Shown piece by piece: positions 1 through 10,706 of a stretch of DNA of 64,000 bases (its first letter is position 1; every line of letters begins with the position of its first letter). A model generated the notes under the pieces. The model saw nothing but the letters and a program-made list of their open reading frames with translations, made no database searches and was not told where the DNA came from. Source of the DNA: Burkholderiales bacterium. GTDB taxonomy: Bacteria > Pseudomonadota > Gammaproteobacteria > Burkholderiales > Casimicrobiaceae. Position numbers and translations under genes: made by a program. The stretch spans positions 1-64,000 of the forward strand of contig JANXNI010000094.1 of assembly GCA_025354165.1 (NCBI GenBank). The letters run 5' to 3'.

Positions 1-88
1 GCTGCAACTCTCGTACAACAAGGCCCGTCAGGCCGCGATTACCAAAGAACTCTCCGAGATCGTCAGCGGCGCTGCGGCCGTCGGTTGA
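1..88 (+). CDS. atpG: ATP synthase F1 gamma subunit, C-terminal end (partial)
   Basis: Only the last 28 codons lie in the window, read from base 2 and ending with TGA at 86-88. The residues (SYNKARQAAITKELSEIVSG) match the C-terminal helix of the gamma subunit, which lies in the central stalk of F1 and couples rotation to ATP synthesis. It sits 41 bases before atpD, the normal order in an atp operon. The 5' part is outside the window. Confidence 0.93.
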   Translation, partial: LQLSYNKARQAAITKELSEIVSGAAAVG

Positions 89-102
89 TCCCGAAAAATT
101 GA

Positions 103-1539
<1,437 letters not shown>

Positions 1540-1567
1540 AAAAATAGTACCGCAAGAGGAGAGCACT

Positions 1568-1966
1568 ATGACCGACAAGCTTCCCGATGGTGATTTGTTC
1601 GATTTCGGCGGAACGTTTTTTCCGACCAATAGCGTCGTCGCGTTCTTCAACACCGAAGCGGACGCATCGTCTGTACAAGCGGAAATCAACAGCGCTTTGC
1701 CCGATGCCAAGTGCGAAGTGTTTAGCCCCAAGAAAGTCCACGCGTGGGCGTCAGATGGTTTGCAGAACGCAGGCTTTATCGCGTCGCTTGGTTACGGCAT
1801 CAGGATCGTAGAAAAGCACGAAGAGTTGTCCCGGGCCGGCAAATGGTCGATCATCGCCCATGCTAAATCTGAGGATGACACCGAGACTGCTATGGTTGCA
1901 ATCCGGAAAAAGCCGTTTTTTCAGGCCAACAAATACAACACGCTCACGGTTGAAGACCTGAGCTAG
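1568..1966 (+). CDS. Unrecognised 132-residue protein encoded between atpD and atpC
   Basis: The ATG at 1568 is preceded by a strong ribosome binding site (AGAGGAG at about 1556), which argues for real translation. The gene starts 28 bases after atpD stops and ends 14 bases before atpC, so it should be co-transcribed with F1 genes. The product is soluble and mixed alpha/beta, with no signal peptide or membrane segment. It opens with an acidic stretch (DGDLFDFGG), then a segment ([20 protein letters not shown]) resembling the strand-helix start of small ferredoxin-like stress proteins, and a later [17 protein letters not shown] segment that looks like a repeat of the same strand-helix unit. 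I do not recognise a named family. A role linked to ATP synthase is inferred from position only. Confidence 0.8.
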   Translation: MTDKLPDGDLFDFGGTFFPTNSVVAFFNTEADASSVQAEINSALPDAKCEVFSPKKVHAWASDGLQNAGFIASLGYGIRIVEKHEELSRAGKWSIIAHAKSEDDTETAMVAIRKKPFFQANKYNTLTVEDLS

Positions 1967-1980
1967 AAATAGAGCCGCCC

Positions 1981-2394
1981 ATGTCCACTATTCACGTTGA
2001 CGTCGTAAGCGCCGAGGCCTCGATTTTTTCGGGCGAAGCGAAATTCGTCGCACTGCCGGGCGAATCGGGCGAGCTCGGCATTCTGCCGAAGCACACGCCG
2101 CTGATCACGCGCATCCGACCGGGTGCAGTGCGCATCGAAAAGGCCGATGGCGGCGAGGAGTTTGTTTTCGTGGCCGGCGGCATCCTTGAGGTGCAACCGG
2201 GCGTCGTGACGGTGCTCGCTGACACCGCGATTCGCGGCAAAGACCTCGATGAGGCCAAAGCCACTGAAGCGAAGCAGCGCGCCGAGGAAGCATTGCGCAA
2301 CGACAAGTCCGACGTCAACGCAGCCGCTGCGCAGGCCGAGTTGATTTCTGCTGTCGCCCAGCTCGCCGCGATTCGCAAATTGCGCGCACGATAA
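1981..2394 (+). CDS. atpC: ATP synthase F1 epsilon subunit
   Basis: Epsilon subunit (137 residues) of the F1 central stalk; it links gamma to the c-ring and can inhibit ATP hydrolysis. The N-terminal beta-sandwich carries the family signatures [20 protein letters not shown] and [12 protein letters not shown], and the C-terminal two-helix hairpin is Ala/Glu/Lys rich (residues about 88-137). It is the last gene of the operon and is followed 15 bases later by a strong intrinsic terminator. Confidence 0.97.
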   Translation: MSTIHVDVVSAEASIFSGEAKFVALPGESGELGILPKHTPLITRIRPGAVRIEKADGGEEFVFVAGGILEVQPGVVTVLADTAIRGKDLDEAKATEAKQRAEEALRNDKSDVNAAAAQAELISAVAQLAAIRKLRAR

Positions 2395-2408
2395 GTGGCA
2401 TTTGCTCC

Positions 2409-2436
2409 AAAAAAAGCGACTTCGGTCGCTTTTTTT
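2409..2436 (+). terminator. Intrinsic terminator of the atp operon
   Basis: AAAAAAAGCGAC, loop TTCG, then GTCGCTTTTTTT: a perfect 12-bp stem with a UUCG tetraloop ending in a T run. The A and T tracts make it potentially active in both directions. It directly follows atpC. Confidence 0.95.
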
Positions 2437-2580
2437 GCGTCGGATCGTTCTGTCATCAGCGCTGCGCCCGCATGGGCTTTCATCTGCGGCGCGGTTTCGA
2501 CGTGCTGGTCAATGCAACCGAGCCTGCACGAACCTTGGCTTTGGAGCGCTCACTTCGGTCGGCTTCGCTACCATTGAGGC
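2437..2580. other. Gap between atp terminator and glpD
   Basis: 144 bases with no ORF that looks real and no recognised element. The glpD promoter should lie here, but I cannot point to a convincing -35/-10 pair. Confidence 0.4.
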
Positions 2581-4116
2581 ATGCATAACTCAGAGCCTAC
2601 CGCGCAGCCCGTTGATCTCCTCGTGGTCGGCGGCGGTATTAACGGCGCTGGGATCGCGCGTGATGCGGTCGGTCGTGGCTTGTCCGTTCTGCTCGTCGAA
2701 AAAGACGACCTCGCGGCTCACACCTCGCAGTGGTCCTCCAAGCTGATTCACGGCGGACTGCGTTACCTCGAACACTACGAATTCCGCCTCGTTGGCGAAG
2801 CACTGGCCGAGCGTGAAGTATTGCTTCGCGTTGCGCCACACCTGATCAAGCCGTTACAGTTTGTCTTGCCGCATGAGCCGCATTTGCGGCCGAAGTGGAT
2901 GCTGCGCGCGGGACTTTTTTTGTATGACAACCTTGGCGGCTGGAGCGGACAAAAGCAGACGCTGCCGAAGTCGTTTGCTGCGAAACTTCGGGCAAGCAAA
3001 GCATCGAATTGGGGCGCGGGCCTGAAGCCGCAATTCGGCGAAGGCTTCGTCTATTCGGATGCACAAGTAAATGATGCGCGCCTTGTCGTTGAGAACGCGA
3101 AAGACGCGCGTGCGCGCGGTGCGGATATTCGCGTGGGCACTGCATTCGTCGGCGCAAAGCGGGTCGGTGGAATCTGGCACGCAACAATAAAAGACGTCAG
3201 ATTCGGCACGGAACAAACAGTACCCGCTCGCGCTATCGTTAACGCTGCCGGCCCGTGGGTGAAGGATCTGCTGGCACATATCGACACGCCCGCCACCAGG
3301 GAAACCGTTAAACACATCAAGGGTTCGCACATCATCGTGTCGCGCGTGCACGACGAACCACATGCCTACATCCTGCAAAACAAGGATGGCCGCATCGTTT
3401 TCGTCATTCCATATTTCGAGCGCTTTTCATTGATTGGCACGACTGACGTACCGGTCACGGATTTCGATTCGCCGCAGATCAGTGACGATGAAACGCAGTA
3501 TCTACTTGACCTCGCAAACACCTACCTGGTCAAACCACTTACGCGTGATGACATCGTTTCGACCTATGCTGGCGTTCGCCCGCTGTACGATGATGGTGGC
3601 GACGATCCGTCGGCAATCACGCGCGATTACACGTTGAAGCTTGATCACCACGTGGACTCCGGGGCGGGTGCAGGTGGCGCACCGCTCCTGAATATCTACG
3701 GCGGAAAAATCACCACTTACCGCAAACTCGCTGAGCATGCGATGGAGAAATTGCTGCCGTTTTTCCCGACCGCAAAGAAAACATCGTGGACCGACACGCC
3801 ATTACAGGGGGGCGCAACAACCAAGTCTCTGCTGGCGTTATGCGACGAGATTCAGAGACGCGGCATAAGCACGGGGTACGCGCATCGACTGGTCAATCGC
3901 TATGGCCTAGCAGCGGATCAACTTGCCACCACCGACATGGGTGAAATCTTCGACGACACATTTTCGGAGAAAGAAATCCCCTACCTACGCGATCACGAAT
4001 GGGCGCAGTCTGCGCAGGCAATGTTGCAGCGGCGAACCAAAACTAATCTGCTCGCATCGCCCGCGACGCTACCGCGCATCCATGCGGCGATTGAAAAAGC
4101 GTTGGCGTCGCAGTGA
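2581..4116 (+). CDS. glpD: FAD-dependent glycerol-3-phosphate dehydrogenase
   Basis: Oxidises sn-glycerol 3-phosphate to dihydroxyacetone phosphate at the inner membrane and passes electrons to quinone (511 residues, usual length). The FAD-binding Rossmann motif is near the start (LLVVGGGINGAGIARDAVGR, about residues 14-33), followed by the family signature SSKLIHGGLRYLEHYEFRLV. IIGTTD-like (LIGTTDVPV) and GGKITTYRKLAEHAM motifs complete the catalytic half, and a C-terminal helical domain is present. The stop overlaps the start of the next gene (TGATG), so the two are translationally coupled. Confidence 0.96.
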   Translation: MHNSEPTAQPVDLLVVGGGINGAGIARDAVGRGLSVLLVEKDDLAAHTSQWSSKLIHGGLRYLEHYEFRLVGEALAEREVLLRVAPHLIKPLQFVLPHEPHLRPKWMLRAGLFLYDNLGGWSGQKQTLPKSFAAKLRASKASNWGAGLKPQFGEGFVYSDAQVNDARLVVENAKDARARGADIRVGTAFVGAKRVGGIWHATIKDVRFGTEQTVPARAIVNAAGPWVKDLLAHIDTPATRETVKHIKGSHIIVSRVHDEPHAYILQNKDGRIVFVIPYFERFSLIGTTDVPVTDFDSPQISDDETQYLLDLANTYLVKPLTRDDIVSTYAGVRPLYDDGGDDPSAITRDYTLKLDHHVDSGAGAGGAPLLNIYGGKITTYRKLAEHAMEKLLPFFPTAKKTSWTDTPLQGGATTKSLLALCDEIQRRGISTGYAHRLVNRYGLAADQLATTDMGEIFDDTFSEKEIPYLRDHEWAQSAQAMLQRRTKTNLLASPATLPRIHAAIEKALASQ

Positions 4117-4922
4117 TGAGCCGCCCTATGCAACCCCTCTCCGCGCTAACCGACGCGGCATTGAAGGGCATTGAATACCTGCTCTTCGACGTAGACGAAA
4201 CCTTCACCACGCACGGCCTCATGCATGCTGAAACCTACGCAATATTGTTCGCGTTGCGCGACTCGGGTGTCACCGCAATCCCCGTCACCGGCCGCCCTTC
4301 CGGCTGGGGCAACGTCATGCTTTCAACGTGGCCGATCAATGCCTGTGTGACCGAAAACGGCGGCGTTATCGCATGGAAAGACGCGGCAGGCATCGCCGTT
4401 CAACACGTCATCCACAACGAACATCGCGGCGCAGGCTACATCGAAAAATTACGCGCTCTGGGCGACGCAATTGCGGCGAAATATCCGCAAGTCCGCGTCA
4501 GTGCTGATCAACCGTATCGCCTTACCGATCTGGCCGTTGATTACGCCGAACAGTCGCACAATGTCAGCGCCGAAGTCGTTGACGAAATCACAGAGTGGAT
4601 GCGCGCCGAAGGCTATCAAACGGCAGTCAGTAGCATCCATATCCACGCCTATACGCCCGAAAATCAGAAGGCCGAAGGCGTCTACCCGCTCATGCAATCG
4701 GCATTCGCGATAGGTCGCGAAACCGTGCATACTCGCGCTGCATTCATTGGCGATTCGCCCAACGACGCATCACTCTTCGCTTCGATCCCGATCTCGGTGG
4801 GTGTTGCCAATGTACGCGGCAGTCTGGACAAAATTGCTACGCCACCCGCCTATGTTTGTGCTTCAGAATGCGGCGCAGGCTTCATCGAATTTGCGCAGCG
4901 CCTGATCACTGCTCGCGCATAG
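4116..4922 (+). CDS. HAD-superfamily (IIB/Cof-type) phosphatase
   Basis: Predicted cytosolic sugar-phosphate-type phosphatase (268 residues). Motif I is DVDETFT at about residue 24, motif II TGRPSGWG follows, ENGG is the typical Cof/MPGP-type signature, and the terminal acidic motif is GDSPNDASLF near residue 215. Motif order and the inserted cap fit subclass IIB. The ATG at 4116 shares one base with the glpD stop; a GTG three bases earlier is also possible. Pairing with glpD suggests a phosphorylated three-carbon or sugar substrate, but this is inference. Confidence 0.85.
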   Translation: MSRPMQPLSALTDAALKGIEYLLFDVDETFTTHGLMHAETYAILFALRDSGVTAIPVTGRPSGWGNVMLSTWPINACVTENGGVIAWKDAAGIAVQHVIHNEHRGAGYIEKLRALGDAIAAKYPQVRVSADQPYRLTDLAVDYAEQSHNVSAEVVDEITEWMRAEGYQTAVSSIHIHAYTPENQKAEGVYPLMQSAFAIGRETVHTRAAFIGDSPNDASLFASIPISVGVANVRGSLDKIATPPAYVCASECGAGFIEFAQRLITARA

Positions 4923-4951
4923 TCAAACCTTAACTAGATTAGAACCTCACC

Positions 4952-5449
4952 ATGCTCGTCATACGCGTTCTCGCCCTTTTTCTTCTATTTGTGATTTCCG
5001 TTTTTTTGCTGTGGGTCGTTGTCGTCAACCTCACCAAACGTGAAGACTCTATGTGGTACGGCGGTCGTCCTTCGGCCCTCGGAATCACGGATGGCAAACT
5101 CGCTGGCCCCAAGCGAACACCGAACAGCGTGGTCAGTGATGGCGTCGCAGCGACACATCCCGCTTACATTGCTCCGATCACGTTCACGGGTGACGCGACG
5201 GCTGCAATGAAGAAGCTCGCGGCGATCGTGACAGCGATGGAAGGTGCGAGCGTTGTCACATTAGACGACGCGTATCTGTACGCCGAATTCAAAAGCAAAA
5301 CCATGCGCTACACCGATGACTTCGAGGCTCGCATTGACGCGGCCGCAAGCGTGATTCACGTTCGCTCCGCCTCGCGGCTGGGCAAGCGGGATTTCGAAGT
5401 CAACCGGCAACGCGTCGAAACGATCCGCGCCAGATTCGCGGCGGGCTGA
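4952..5449 (+). CDS. DUF1499 family membrane-anchored protein
   Basis: A 165-residue protein with one N-terminal membrane segment (about residues 4-25) followed by a soluble domain. The pattern of FTGDATAAMKKLAAIV, then YLYAEFKSKTMRYTDDFEARID, then SASRLGKRDFEVNRQRVETIR is that of the DUF1499 family, whose function is not established. It lies 29 bases after the HAD gene and 13 bases before the radical SAM gene, so the four genes from glpD probably form one transcript. Confidence 0.85.
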   Translation: MLVIRVLALFLLFVISVFLLWVVVVNLTKREDSMWYGGRPSALGITDGKLAGPKRTPNSVVSDGVAATHPAYIAPITFTGDATAAMKKLAAIVTAMEGASVVTLDDAYLYAEFKSKTMRYTDDFEARIDAAASVIHVRSASRLGKRDFEVNRQRVETIRARFAAG

Positions 5450-5462
5450 GCCAAAGCACATC

Positions 5463-7019
5463 ATGCCGGCTCTGGTTCTCTCCACCCTCAACGCGCGTTA
5501 CGCCCACGCTTCGCTGGGTTTGCGCTACCTGTTTGCCAATCTTGACGACGACATTCGCGCGGATGCGCAGATCGTGGAGTTCGTGATCGGCAGCAAGACC
5601 GAGGTGCTCGCTGAGCAATTGCTGGCGCTGAATCCGAAGGTAGTGACGTTCGGCGTTTACATCTGGAACGTCGAAGAAACGACCAAGCTCATCGCGATGA
5701 TGAAGGCGGTTGCGCCGCAGATCAAGGTGGTGATTGGCGGGCCGGAGGTTAGCTTTGAAACGACTGAGCAGCGCATCTTTGCGCTCGTCGATCACGTTGT
5801 CACCGGGCCGGGTGATATCACGCTCAACAAGCTTGCGCGCGCGCTGCTGCATGGGCCGCGACCGCTGATGAAAGTGCATGTCGGCGAAGCGTTTGAGCTG
5901 GATGATCTGAAGTTGCCGTACGAGTACTACACCGATGAGGACATCGCTCAGCGCCATCTCTACGTTGAGGCGTCGCGCGGTTGTCCGTTCAAATGCGAGT
6001 TCTGTTTGTCGGCACTCGATAAGACGGCCGAACCGTTCAACACCGAGCGATTTCTGGCGGAGATGGGCAAGCTGTATGACCGTGGCGCGCGGACGTTCAA
6101 GTTCGTCGACCGCACGTTTAACTTGAATATCAAGACGTCGCTGGCGATCCTTGACTTTTTCTTGGAACGCATCGCAGCGAAACCAGACGATCCGTGCTTT
6201 GCGCACTTCGAGTTGGTGCCGGATCATCTGCCGGAAAAACTGAAAGCAACCATCGCGAAATTCCCCGCCGGTACGCTGCAATTTGAGATCGGAATCCAGA
6301 CCTGGAATCCGGAAGTTCAGGGCCACATTTCGCGCAAACAAAACAACGTGAAAGCGAAAGAAAATATTCGCTGGCTGCACGAAAATTCGAACGCGCACAT
6401 GCACGTGGATTTGATCGCGGGGCTGCCGTCGGAGACGTTTGCGAGCTTTGGCGAAGGCTTCGACACGCTTGCGCGGTTGGGGCCGCATGAGATTCAGGTC
6501 GGCGTGCTGAAACGTCTGCGCGGCACGCCGATCATCCGCCATTCCGAGGCGTTCGCCATGCGCTACAACCCGGAGCCGCCGTACAACATTTTGTCGAACA
6601 AAGAACTGTCGTTCGCCGACCTGCAACGCATCAGCCGTTTCGCGCGATTTTGGGATTTGATCGGCAACTCGGGTCGATTTACACAGACCTTGCCGCTGGT
6701 GCTGCAAGTAGAGCCAACAAGCGCGTTTGAGCGCTTCATCGCGCTAGCCGACTGGCTATACGCCGAGACCGGCGCGACGCACAAGATTGCGCTGGAGCGG
6801 TTGTTTGATCTGGTCTACCGTTGGCTCGTTAGCGATGGACACATTGAGCTGGACGTGGCGCAGCAAGCCATTCTGGCGGATTATCAGAAGAGCGGCAGCA
6901 AAGGCCGCCTGTCGTTCATGACGCGCGGCTTCACGGCGGCGGACGACTTGGTAGCAACGGGAAGAAGTGCGACGCCAGCTCGTCAGCGTCGGCATTTGTC
7001 GGTTACGCATCAGTTATAG
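5463..7019 (+). CDS. B12-binding radical SAM protein (DUF4080 type)
   Basis: 518 residues. The N-terminal third is a cobalamin-binding-like Rossmann domain (PALVLSTLNARYAHASLGLR to GGPEVSFE), followed by the radical SAM core with the iron-sulfur motif RGCPFKCEFCLSAL at about residue 175 (CxxxCxxC). FEIGIQTWNPEV and VDLIAGLPSET are typical later strands of the TIM barrel. The C-terminal 150 residues correspond to the extension seen in DUF4080 proteins. The substrate is unknown. The stop codon overlaps the left end of a dispersed palindromic repeat. Confidence 0.88.
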   Translation: MPALVLSTLNARYAHASLGLRYLFANLDDDIRADAQIVEFVIGSKTEVLAEQLLALNPKVVTFGVYIWNVEETTKLIAMMKAVAPQIKVVIGGPEVSFETTEQRIFALVDHVVTGPGDITLNKLARALLHGPRPLMKVHVGEAFELDDLKLPYEYYTDEDIAQRHLYVEASRGCPFKCEFCLSALDKTAEPFNTERFLAEMGKLYDRGARTFKFVDRTFNLNIKTSLAILDFFLERIAAKPDDPCFAHFELVPDHLPEKLKATIAKFPAGTLQFEIGIQTWNPEVQGHISRKQNNVKAKENIRWLHENSNAHMHVDLIAGLPSETFASFGEGFDTLARLGPHEIQVGVLKRLRGTPIIRHSEAFAMRYNPEPPYNILSNKELSFADLQRISRFARFWDLIGNSGRFTQTLPLVLQVEPTSAFERFIALADWLYAETGATHKIALERLFDLVYRWLVSDGHIELDVAQQAILADYQKSGSKGRLSFMTRGFTAADDLVATGRSATPARQRRHLSVTHQL

Positions 7020-7132
7020 CTTTTCTCTGTAAACCTTACTGCATTGGGGCTATAGAGATAAAAGCGCCTCACTCGATATATGGGATTTACGGCTGATAGC
7101 GCTCATGCAGTCGTATTTTTAGCAAAAAGCTG
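7017..7132. repeat. Dispersed 116-bp palindromic repeat, copy A
   Basis: Left arm AGCTTTTCTCTGTAAA with TGCATTGGGGCTA, right arm GCGCTCATGCAG with AGCAAAAAGCTG. The arms are imperfect inverted complements around a centre containing TCGATATATGG. It fills the gap between the convergent radical SAM and AEC transporter genes. Other copies: 17332, 28624, 31343, 45449, 52552, 55442. Confidence 0.8.
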
Positions 7133-7161
7133 TTAGAGCCAAACGCGAGTTCTGTTCGCGT

Positions 7162-8043
7162 TCACCGCAGCGCAAACAGCAACCCAAGCGGAATAAAAAC
7201 GATGCTGGCAATGTTGCCGACGAGCACAATAGATGCGACCTTTTCCGGCTCCTGCTTGTAGTGATCAGCCACAAGGAAATTAAGCACGGCGGGCGGCAAC
7301 GAAGCGAATAAAAACATGAGGCCAATCTGCTCTTTGGTCATCGGCAACCAGATCACCAGCAAGCCTGCAACGAACAATCCGGTGAGCGGACAAACTGCCG
7401 CGCCGAGCAGCGAATGCGAAAAATCTTCGCGCTTCACGTCGAGCATGCGGACGCCGAGTGAGAGCAGCATGACGGGAATGGTGCAGTCGCCAATCATCTT
7501 CATCGGCGTATGTACGCTATCGGGAAGATGCGTGCCGGTGAGGCCCAGCGCTGCGCCGATGATCGTCGCCCATATCATCGGGCTCTTCGCCAACGCGCCA
7601 AGATCGGCGTGCTTGTTCACGATGAACGTGCCGACCGTGAAATGCAGCAAATTGGACGTGGTGAACAGCGCCACCATGCCGGCAACACCGGGCGCACCGA
7701 ACGCAAACAGCGCGAGCGGCAGGCCCATATTGCCGCAGTTGTTAAACATCATCGGTGGCACAAAGGTGCGCGGGTTTTGCCCGGAGAGTTTGGCGAAGGG
7801 CCAAGCCAGGAGCCCGGAGCCCATCACAATGACGATTGAGGCGACGATCAGCGGCCATAGCGACACCAGGTCGACGCTCTTGTCGCTCAGGTACGCGAGC
7901 ACCAGAAAGGGCCCGAACACGTCGAGATTCAAGCGATTCACCACCCGCATGTCCGGTTTCCACATACGGCCCAACACGTAACCCAACACGATGATCGCGA
8001 GCACCGGCAGCACAATCGACAGTATGCGTAGCGTGATATTCAT
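7162..8043 (-). CDS. AEC-family (auxin efflux carrier type) transporter
   Basis: 293 residues with about 8-10 hydrophobic membrane segments. The family hallmark near the middle is MFNNCGNMGLPLALFAFG (about residues 100-117), and the second half repeats the fold (MLLSLGVRMLDV, LPPAVLNFLVADHY). These inner-membrane carriers often move organic acids such as malate or malonate; the substrate here is unknown. The ATG start overlaps the stop of the upstream MFS gene by four bases, so the two are coupled. Confidence 0.9.
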   Translation of the reverse strand: MNITLRILSIVLPVLAIIVLGYVLGRMWKPDMRVVNRLNLDVFGPFLVLAYLSDKSVDLVSLWPLIVASIVIVMGSGLLAWPFAKLSGQNPRTFVPPMMFNNCGNMGLPLALFAFGAPGVAGMVALFTTSNLLHFTVGTFIVNKHADLGALAKSPMIWATIIGAALGLTGTHLPDSVHTPMKMIGDCTIPVMLLSLGVRMLDVKREDFSHSLLGAAVCPLTGLFVAGLLVIWLPMTKEQIGLMFLFASLPPAVLNFLVADHYKQEPEKVASIVLVGNIASIVFIPLGLLFALR

Positions 8044-9305
8044 GCGTGTTTTCCGTGAGCGTCATCGTCACGCGCAGACCACATCCATGCGGTGAGCGTG
8101 AGCTGAATGATGCAAATGATGGCAAAGACCAGTGCGAATCCGTCTGGATCATATTTGGCAACGGAGCTGCCGGAAATCTCAGAGCTCACCAGCCGATACT
8201 GATTGATGACGACGCCGATACCCCATTGCAACATAAAAATTGCAGCGAACAGCGCCATATTGAGCGCAGCATTGGCGCGTCCGACGATGCTGCTGGGATA
8301 GTACGGCGTCAACAGCGAAAAGTAGCTATTGGTGGCTGCACCAAAAAAGCCGAACGCAAAGAAGACAAACGGTAACGCGGTGGTGCACTTCAAGGCGAGC
8401 GGCACAATGCTCGCCGTAAACAGCAGCAACATCCAGTGGTTGTAGAGAAAAGCCTCCTTACCTTCTTCGCGCAGACGGCCCGTGACCCAACCGTGAAACA
8501 GGTTGCCGACCAGCATCCCTATCGGCATGCAGATCAACACGTTGGCGAGCGCCTGGCCGGACAATCCTGCGACATGCGTCAGCCACGGCCCAGCCCACAG
8601 CGATTGCACCGCCCAGAGCACGCCGCAGGCAAACGACACGGCCGGAAACGTGCGCCGAGCCTGCCAGGTACGCCACACATAGCCGAGCGCGATGCGCATA
8701 CTCACCGGCGTTGTCTTCACGGCGCGTGACCGGCACGGCGGCGCAATCAGAAACAGCGTCGCCACAGAAGCGGCAACCAACAGTGCGCAGCCCATAAACA
8801 CGGCGCGCCAGCCAAAGGTTGCAATGGCCCAATGCGCGGGTACCGTTGCCGCAATGGCGCCCAGCGTGCCTACTGAAAACATGATGCCGTTGGCCATCGG
8901 CTGCTTCGGCGCCGGTAACCAGATCGCAAATGCACGCAACGAACTCATCAGGCAGATCGCCACGCCGAGGCCGATCAGCGTACGGCCGATCCCCAGCATG
9001 ATGGTGTTCTGTGCAACGGAAAATAGTGCTGTTCCGGCCGCCGCCGAGAGCAACGCCGACGCGTTCACGCGTGCACTGTCGAAGCGATCCAGCAGCGAAC
9101 CCAGTGGCAATTGCGCCATCGTGAACGCAACGAAATAAAGCCCCGTCAGCAGACCCAGATCCGCTGCATTCAGAGCAAAGTCGCGTACCAGACTGGGGGC
9201 TGCCACGGCATTGACGTTGCGCAGCAACACCGAGGCAAAGTAGGCCACGGCAAAGGGCACGAACAGCCGTAACAGAAAACCGGTGCCTAGTGCAGGACGC
9301 ACCAT
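8040..9305 (-). CDS. MFS transporter
   Basis: About 421 residues and 12 hydrophobic segments. The first-loop MFS motif is present as LPLGSLLDRFDSARVNASAL, and the domain duplication is clear around a charged central loop. The ATG at 9305 starts 18 bases after hslU stops; an upstream TTG at 9326 would overlap hslU by four bases and is an alternative. It forms a run with hslU and the AEC transporter. The substrate cannot be told from sequence. Confidence 0.87.
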   Translation of the reverse strand: MVRPALGTGFLLRLFVPFAVAYFASVLLRNVNAVAAPSLVRDFALNAADLGLLTGLYFVAFTMAQLPLGSLLDRFDSARVNASALLSAAAGTALFSVAQNTIMLGIGRTLIGLGVAICLMSSLRAFAIWLPAPKQPMANGIMFSVGTLGAIAATVPAHWAIATFGWRAVFMGCALLVAASVATLFLIAPPCRSRAVKTTPVSMRIALGYVWRTWQARRTFPAVSFACGVLWAVQSLWAGPWLTHVAGLSGQALANVLICMPIGMLVGNLFHGWVTGRLREEGKEAFLYNHWMLLLFTASIVPLALKCTTALPFVFFAFGFFGAATNSYFSLLTPYYPSSIVGRANAALNMALFAAIFMLQWGIGVVINQYRLVSSEISGSSVAKYDPDGFALVFAIICIIQLTLTAWMWSARDDDAHGKHA

Positions 9306-9322
9306 GGGCGAAACGTTAAAAC

Positions 9323-10654
9323 TCAAAGGATGAACTGCGAAAGGTTCTCGTCGCGCACGATGCCCGCAAGCTTTTCGTCGACGAACTTTGCGTCAATGTC
9401 GATGGTGTGACCGGTCAATGAATCGGCGGTAAAACTCACGTCCTCCAGCAGTCGCTCCATCACTGTGTGCAAGCGCCGCGCGCCAATGTTTTCTTGCCGT
9501 TCGTTGACGGTGAAGGCAATTTCCGCGAGGCGATGAATCGCATCGGGCTTGAAGTCGAGCGTGACTTGTTCCGTGGCCAGAAGCCCCGCGTACTGCCGCG
9601 TCAGACTGGCATCGGTACTCGTCAAAATGCGTTCGAAGTCTTTAACCGTCAGCGCATTGAGTTCCACGCGAATAGGAAAACGCCCCTGCAATTCAGGGAT
9701 CAAATCGCTGGGCTTTGAAAGATGAAACGCGCCGCTGGCGATGAACAAAATGTGATCAGTTTTGATCGCGCCATATTTGGTGTTGACGGTCGTGCCTTCG
9801 ACCAAAGGCAACAGATCACGCTGCACGCCCTGACGAGATACATCCGCGCCGCCGGTTTCCTGCCGCGTCGCGATCTTGTCGATTTCGTCGAGAAACACAA
9901 TGCCGTTTTGCTCGGCATTGTCGAGTGCCGTCTGTTTCATCTCATCGTCGTTGATGAGCTTGGCCGCTTCTTCGTCCTGCATCACTTTGATCGCTTCGTC
10001 GACGCGCATCTTCTTCGATTTTTTGCGGTCGCGATGCATGTTGGCGAACATGCCCTGAATCTGCTGCGTCATCTCCTCCATGCCGGGAGGAGCCATCACT
10101 TCCATCTGCGGCGAAGCAACGGCCACTTCAATTTCAATCTCTTTGTCGTCGAGATCACCTTGGCGCAACATCTTGCGAAATTTTTGTCGCGTCGCGTTAT
10201 CCGTCGGCTTCAAATCATCAAAATTCACGGCACTGGGCGGCGGCAACAGCGCGTCGAGCACACGCTCCTCCGCTGCGTCCTGCGCGCGGTCACGCACGGC
10301 CTTGATCGCCTGCTCCCGCGTCAGTTTGATCGACACTTCCACCAGATCACGAATGATGGTGTCAACGTCGCGCCCGACGTAGCCGACTTCAGTGAATTTG
10401 GTCGCTTCTACCTTGACAAACGGAGCGTTCGCCAATTTGGCCAAACGTCGCGCAATCTCGGTTTTGCCAACGCCCGTCGGCCCGATCATCAGAATGTTTT
10501 TCGGTGTGATTTCCTGCCGCAACGGATCCAGTACCTGTTGCCGCCGCCAGCGGTTTCGCAGCGCAATGGCAACCGCTCTTTTCGCGGCGCCCTGGCCCAC
10601 AATGTGACGATCTAGCTCGTGGACGATTTCTTTAGGGGTCATGGGTATAGACAT
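9323..10654 (-). CDS. hslU: ATP-dependent protease ATPase subunit HslU
   Basis: AAA+ unfoldase (443 residues, the same length as E. coli HslU) that feeds proteins to the HslV peptidase. The N-terminus [17 protein letters not shown] matches the family. Walker A is [15 protein letters not shown] at about residue 56, the pore motif GYVGRD is at about 92, the I domain spans about 110-245, Walker B is [11 protein letters not shown], and the C-terminus ends in LSQFIL, the tail that docks into HslV. hslV is normally directly upstream, but here the upstream neighbour is fabI on the opposite strand, 52 bases away. Confidence 0.96.
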   Translation of the reverse strand: MSIPMTPKEIVHELDRHIVGQGAAKRAVAIALRNRWRRQQVLDPLRQEITPKNILMIGPTGVGKTEIARRLAKLANAPFVKVEATKFTEVGYVGRDVDTIIRDLVEVSIKLTREQAIKAVRDRAQDAAEERVLDALLPPPSAVNFDDLKPTDNATRQKFRKMLRQGDLDDKEIEIEVAVASPQMEVMAPPGMEEMTQQIQGMFANMHRDRKKSKKMRVDEAIKVMQDEEAAKLINDDEMKQTALDNAEQNGIVFLDEIDKIATRQETGGADVSRQGVQRDLLPLVEGTTVNTKYGAIKTDHILFIASGAFHLSKPSDLIPELQGRFPIRVELNALTVKDFERILTSTDASLTRQYAGLLATEQVTLDFKPDAIHRLAEIAFTVNERQENIGARRLHTVMERLLEDVSFTADSLTGHTIDIDAKFVDEKLAGIVRDENLSQFIL

Positions 10655-10706
10655 GTTGCCAATTTTACGGACGTAGAATCCTGACAGTCCTTCAAAAGTT
10701 CACCTC

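Noticed and set aside
5400-6707. 435-codon open frame on the minus strand
   Set aside because: It lies wholly across the radical SAM gene, is rich in Arg/His/Gln as expected for an antisense shadow of GC-biased coding DNA, and has no family features.
8040-9326. TTG start at 9326 for the MFS transporter
   Set aside because: It would give a tidy four-base overlap with hslU, but the ATG at 9305 is a better start codon and already gives a complete first membrane segment.
9722-10615. 297-codon open frame on the plus strand
   Set aside because: Antisense to hslU; no domain resemblance.
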